Below, one piece after another: positions 5,224 through 5,373 of a DNA stretch of 5,373 nt (the stretch's first letter is position 1; each line of letters begins with the position of its first letter). Made by a program: the position numbers and the translations under genes. The DNA is taken from contig JAITBO010000037.1 in the NCBI GenBank assembly GCA_031283505.1, forward strand, positions 1 through 5,373, read 5' to 3'. The DNA is from Treponema sp. (lineage in GTDB: Bacteria; Spirochaetota; Spirochaetia; Treponematales; Breznakiellaceae). A model generated the notes under the pieces. The model was not told the DNA's origin and ran no database searches. It saw nothing but the letters and a program-made list of their open reading frames with translations.

Positions 5224-5373
5224 ATGTACTGACGGCTATGCCTTTAGAAAAACAAGAAGGTTGAATGAGGAGGATATTAAAGAACAACTTCATGCGGAAA
5301 CATAGTGAAAACAAATCTCAGCATGAAACATAAGCTGGACGAAAATCGGTAGAAACTGGAGGGTATTTGGGCC
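5224..5373. other. Right-edge segment without a supportable gene
   Basis: I read all six frames and found no convincing coding sequence. The longest plus-strand candidate is a 22-codon frame at 5265-5333 starting MRRILKNNFM, preceded by AAGAAGG at a short 4-base spacing. GAGGAGG (5267-5273) resembles a ribosome site, but no start codon follows at a normal distance. The minus strand is open for about 27-32 codons from the edge in two frames, without recognisable motifs. The segment is richer in A than the gene blocks to its left and may be the margin or remnant of another element. Confidence 0.4.

Noticed and set aside
5265..5333. 22-codon plus-strand frame starting MRRILKNNFM
   Set aside because: Too short, with a poorly spaced ribosome site and no recognisable motif. 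It may be chance in A-rich DNA.

Overview
The window looks like a carbohydrate-catabolism island from a bacterium of moderate to high GC content. Genes are tightly packed with Shine-Dalgarno sequences, sigma-70-like promoters and AT-rich intergenic DNA. Nothing in the sequence fixes the taxon. The mix of Gfo/Idh/MocA dehydrogenases and AP-endonuclease-2-type TIM barrels is typical of Firmicutes (Paenibacillus, Lachnospiraceae) and of gut spirochaetes. A termite-gut treponeme is my weakly held guess.

Layout. Bases 1-3079 hold a leftward operon of four genes, transcribed in this order: a Gfo/Idh/MocA oxidoreductase (3079-1940), a xylose-isomerase-like TIM barrel (1939-1070), a second TIM barrel of the same superfamily (1060-149), and a second Gfo/Idh/MocA oxidoreductase cut by the window edge (137-1). 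Bases 3080-3289 are a divergent control region. It has a very good leftward promoter with a dyad in its spacer, and one or two rightward promoter candidates, one lying inside a 31-bp dyad. Bases 3290-5102 hold a rightward operon of two genes: a third Gfo/Idh/MocA oxidoreductase and a NagB-like (glucosamine-6-phosphate deaminase/6-phosphogluconolactonase family) protein. After it comes a 14-bp perfect stem-loop. Bases 5146-5373 hold no gene I can support, but include a GC-rich hairpin followed by a T-run on the minus strand.

How the genes may work together. Gfo/Idh/MocA enzymes oxidise sugar or cyclitol hydroxyls with NAD(P). The TIM-barrel partners isomerise, epimerise, dehydrate or eliminate the resulting keto-sugars, as in inositol catabolism (IolG with IolE/IolI) and in the oxidise-then-eliminate cleavage of glycosides. 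The NagB-like protein would act on a late sugar or amino-sugar intermediate. The two operons start back to back from one AT-rich region, which suggests shared induction by one substrate. No regulator, transporter or kinase lies in the window, so the substrate cannot be named.
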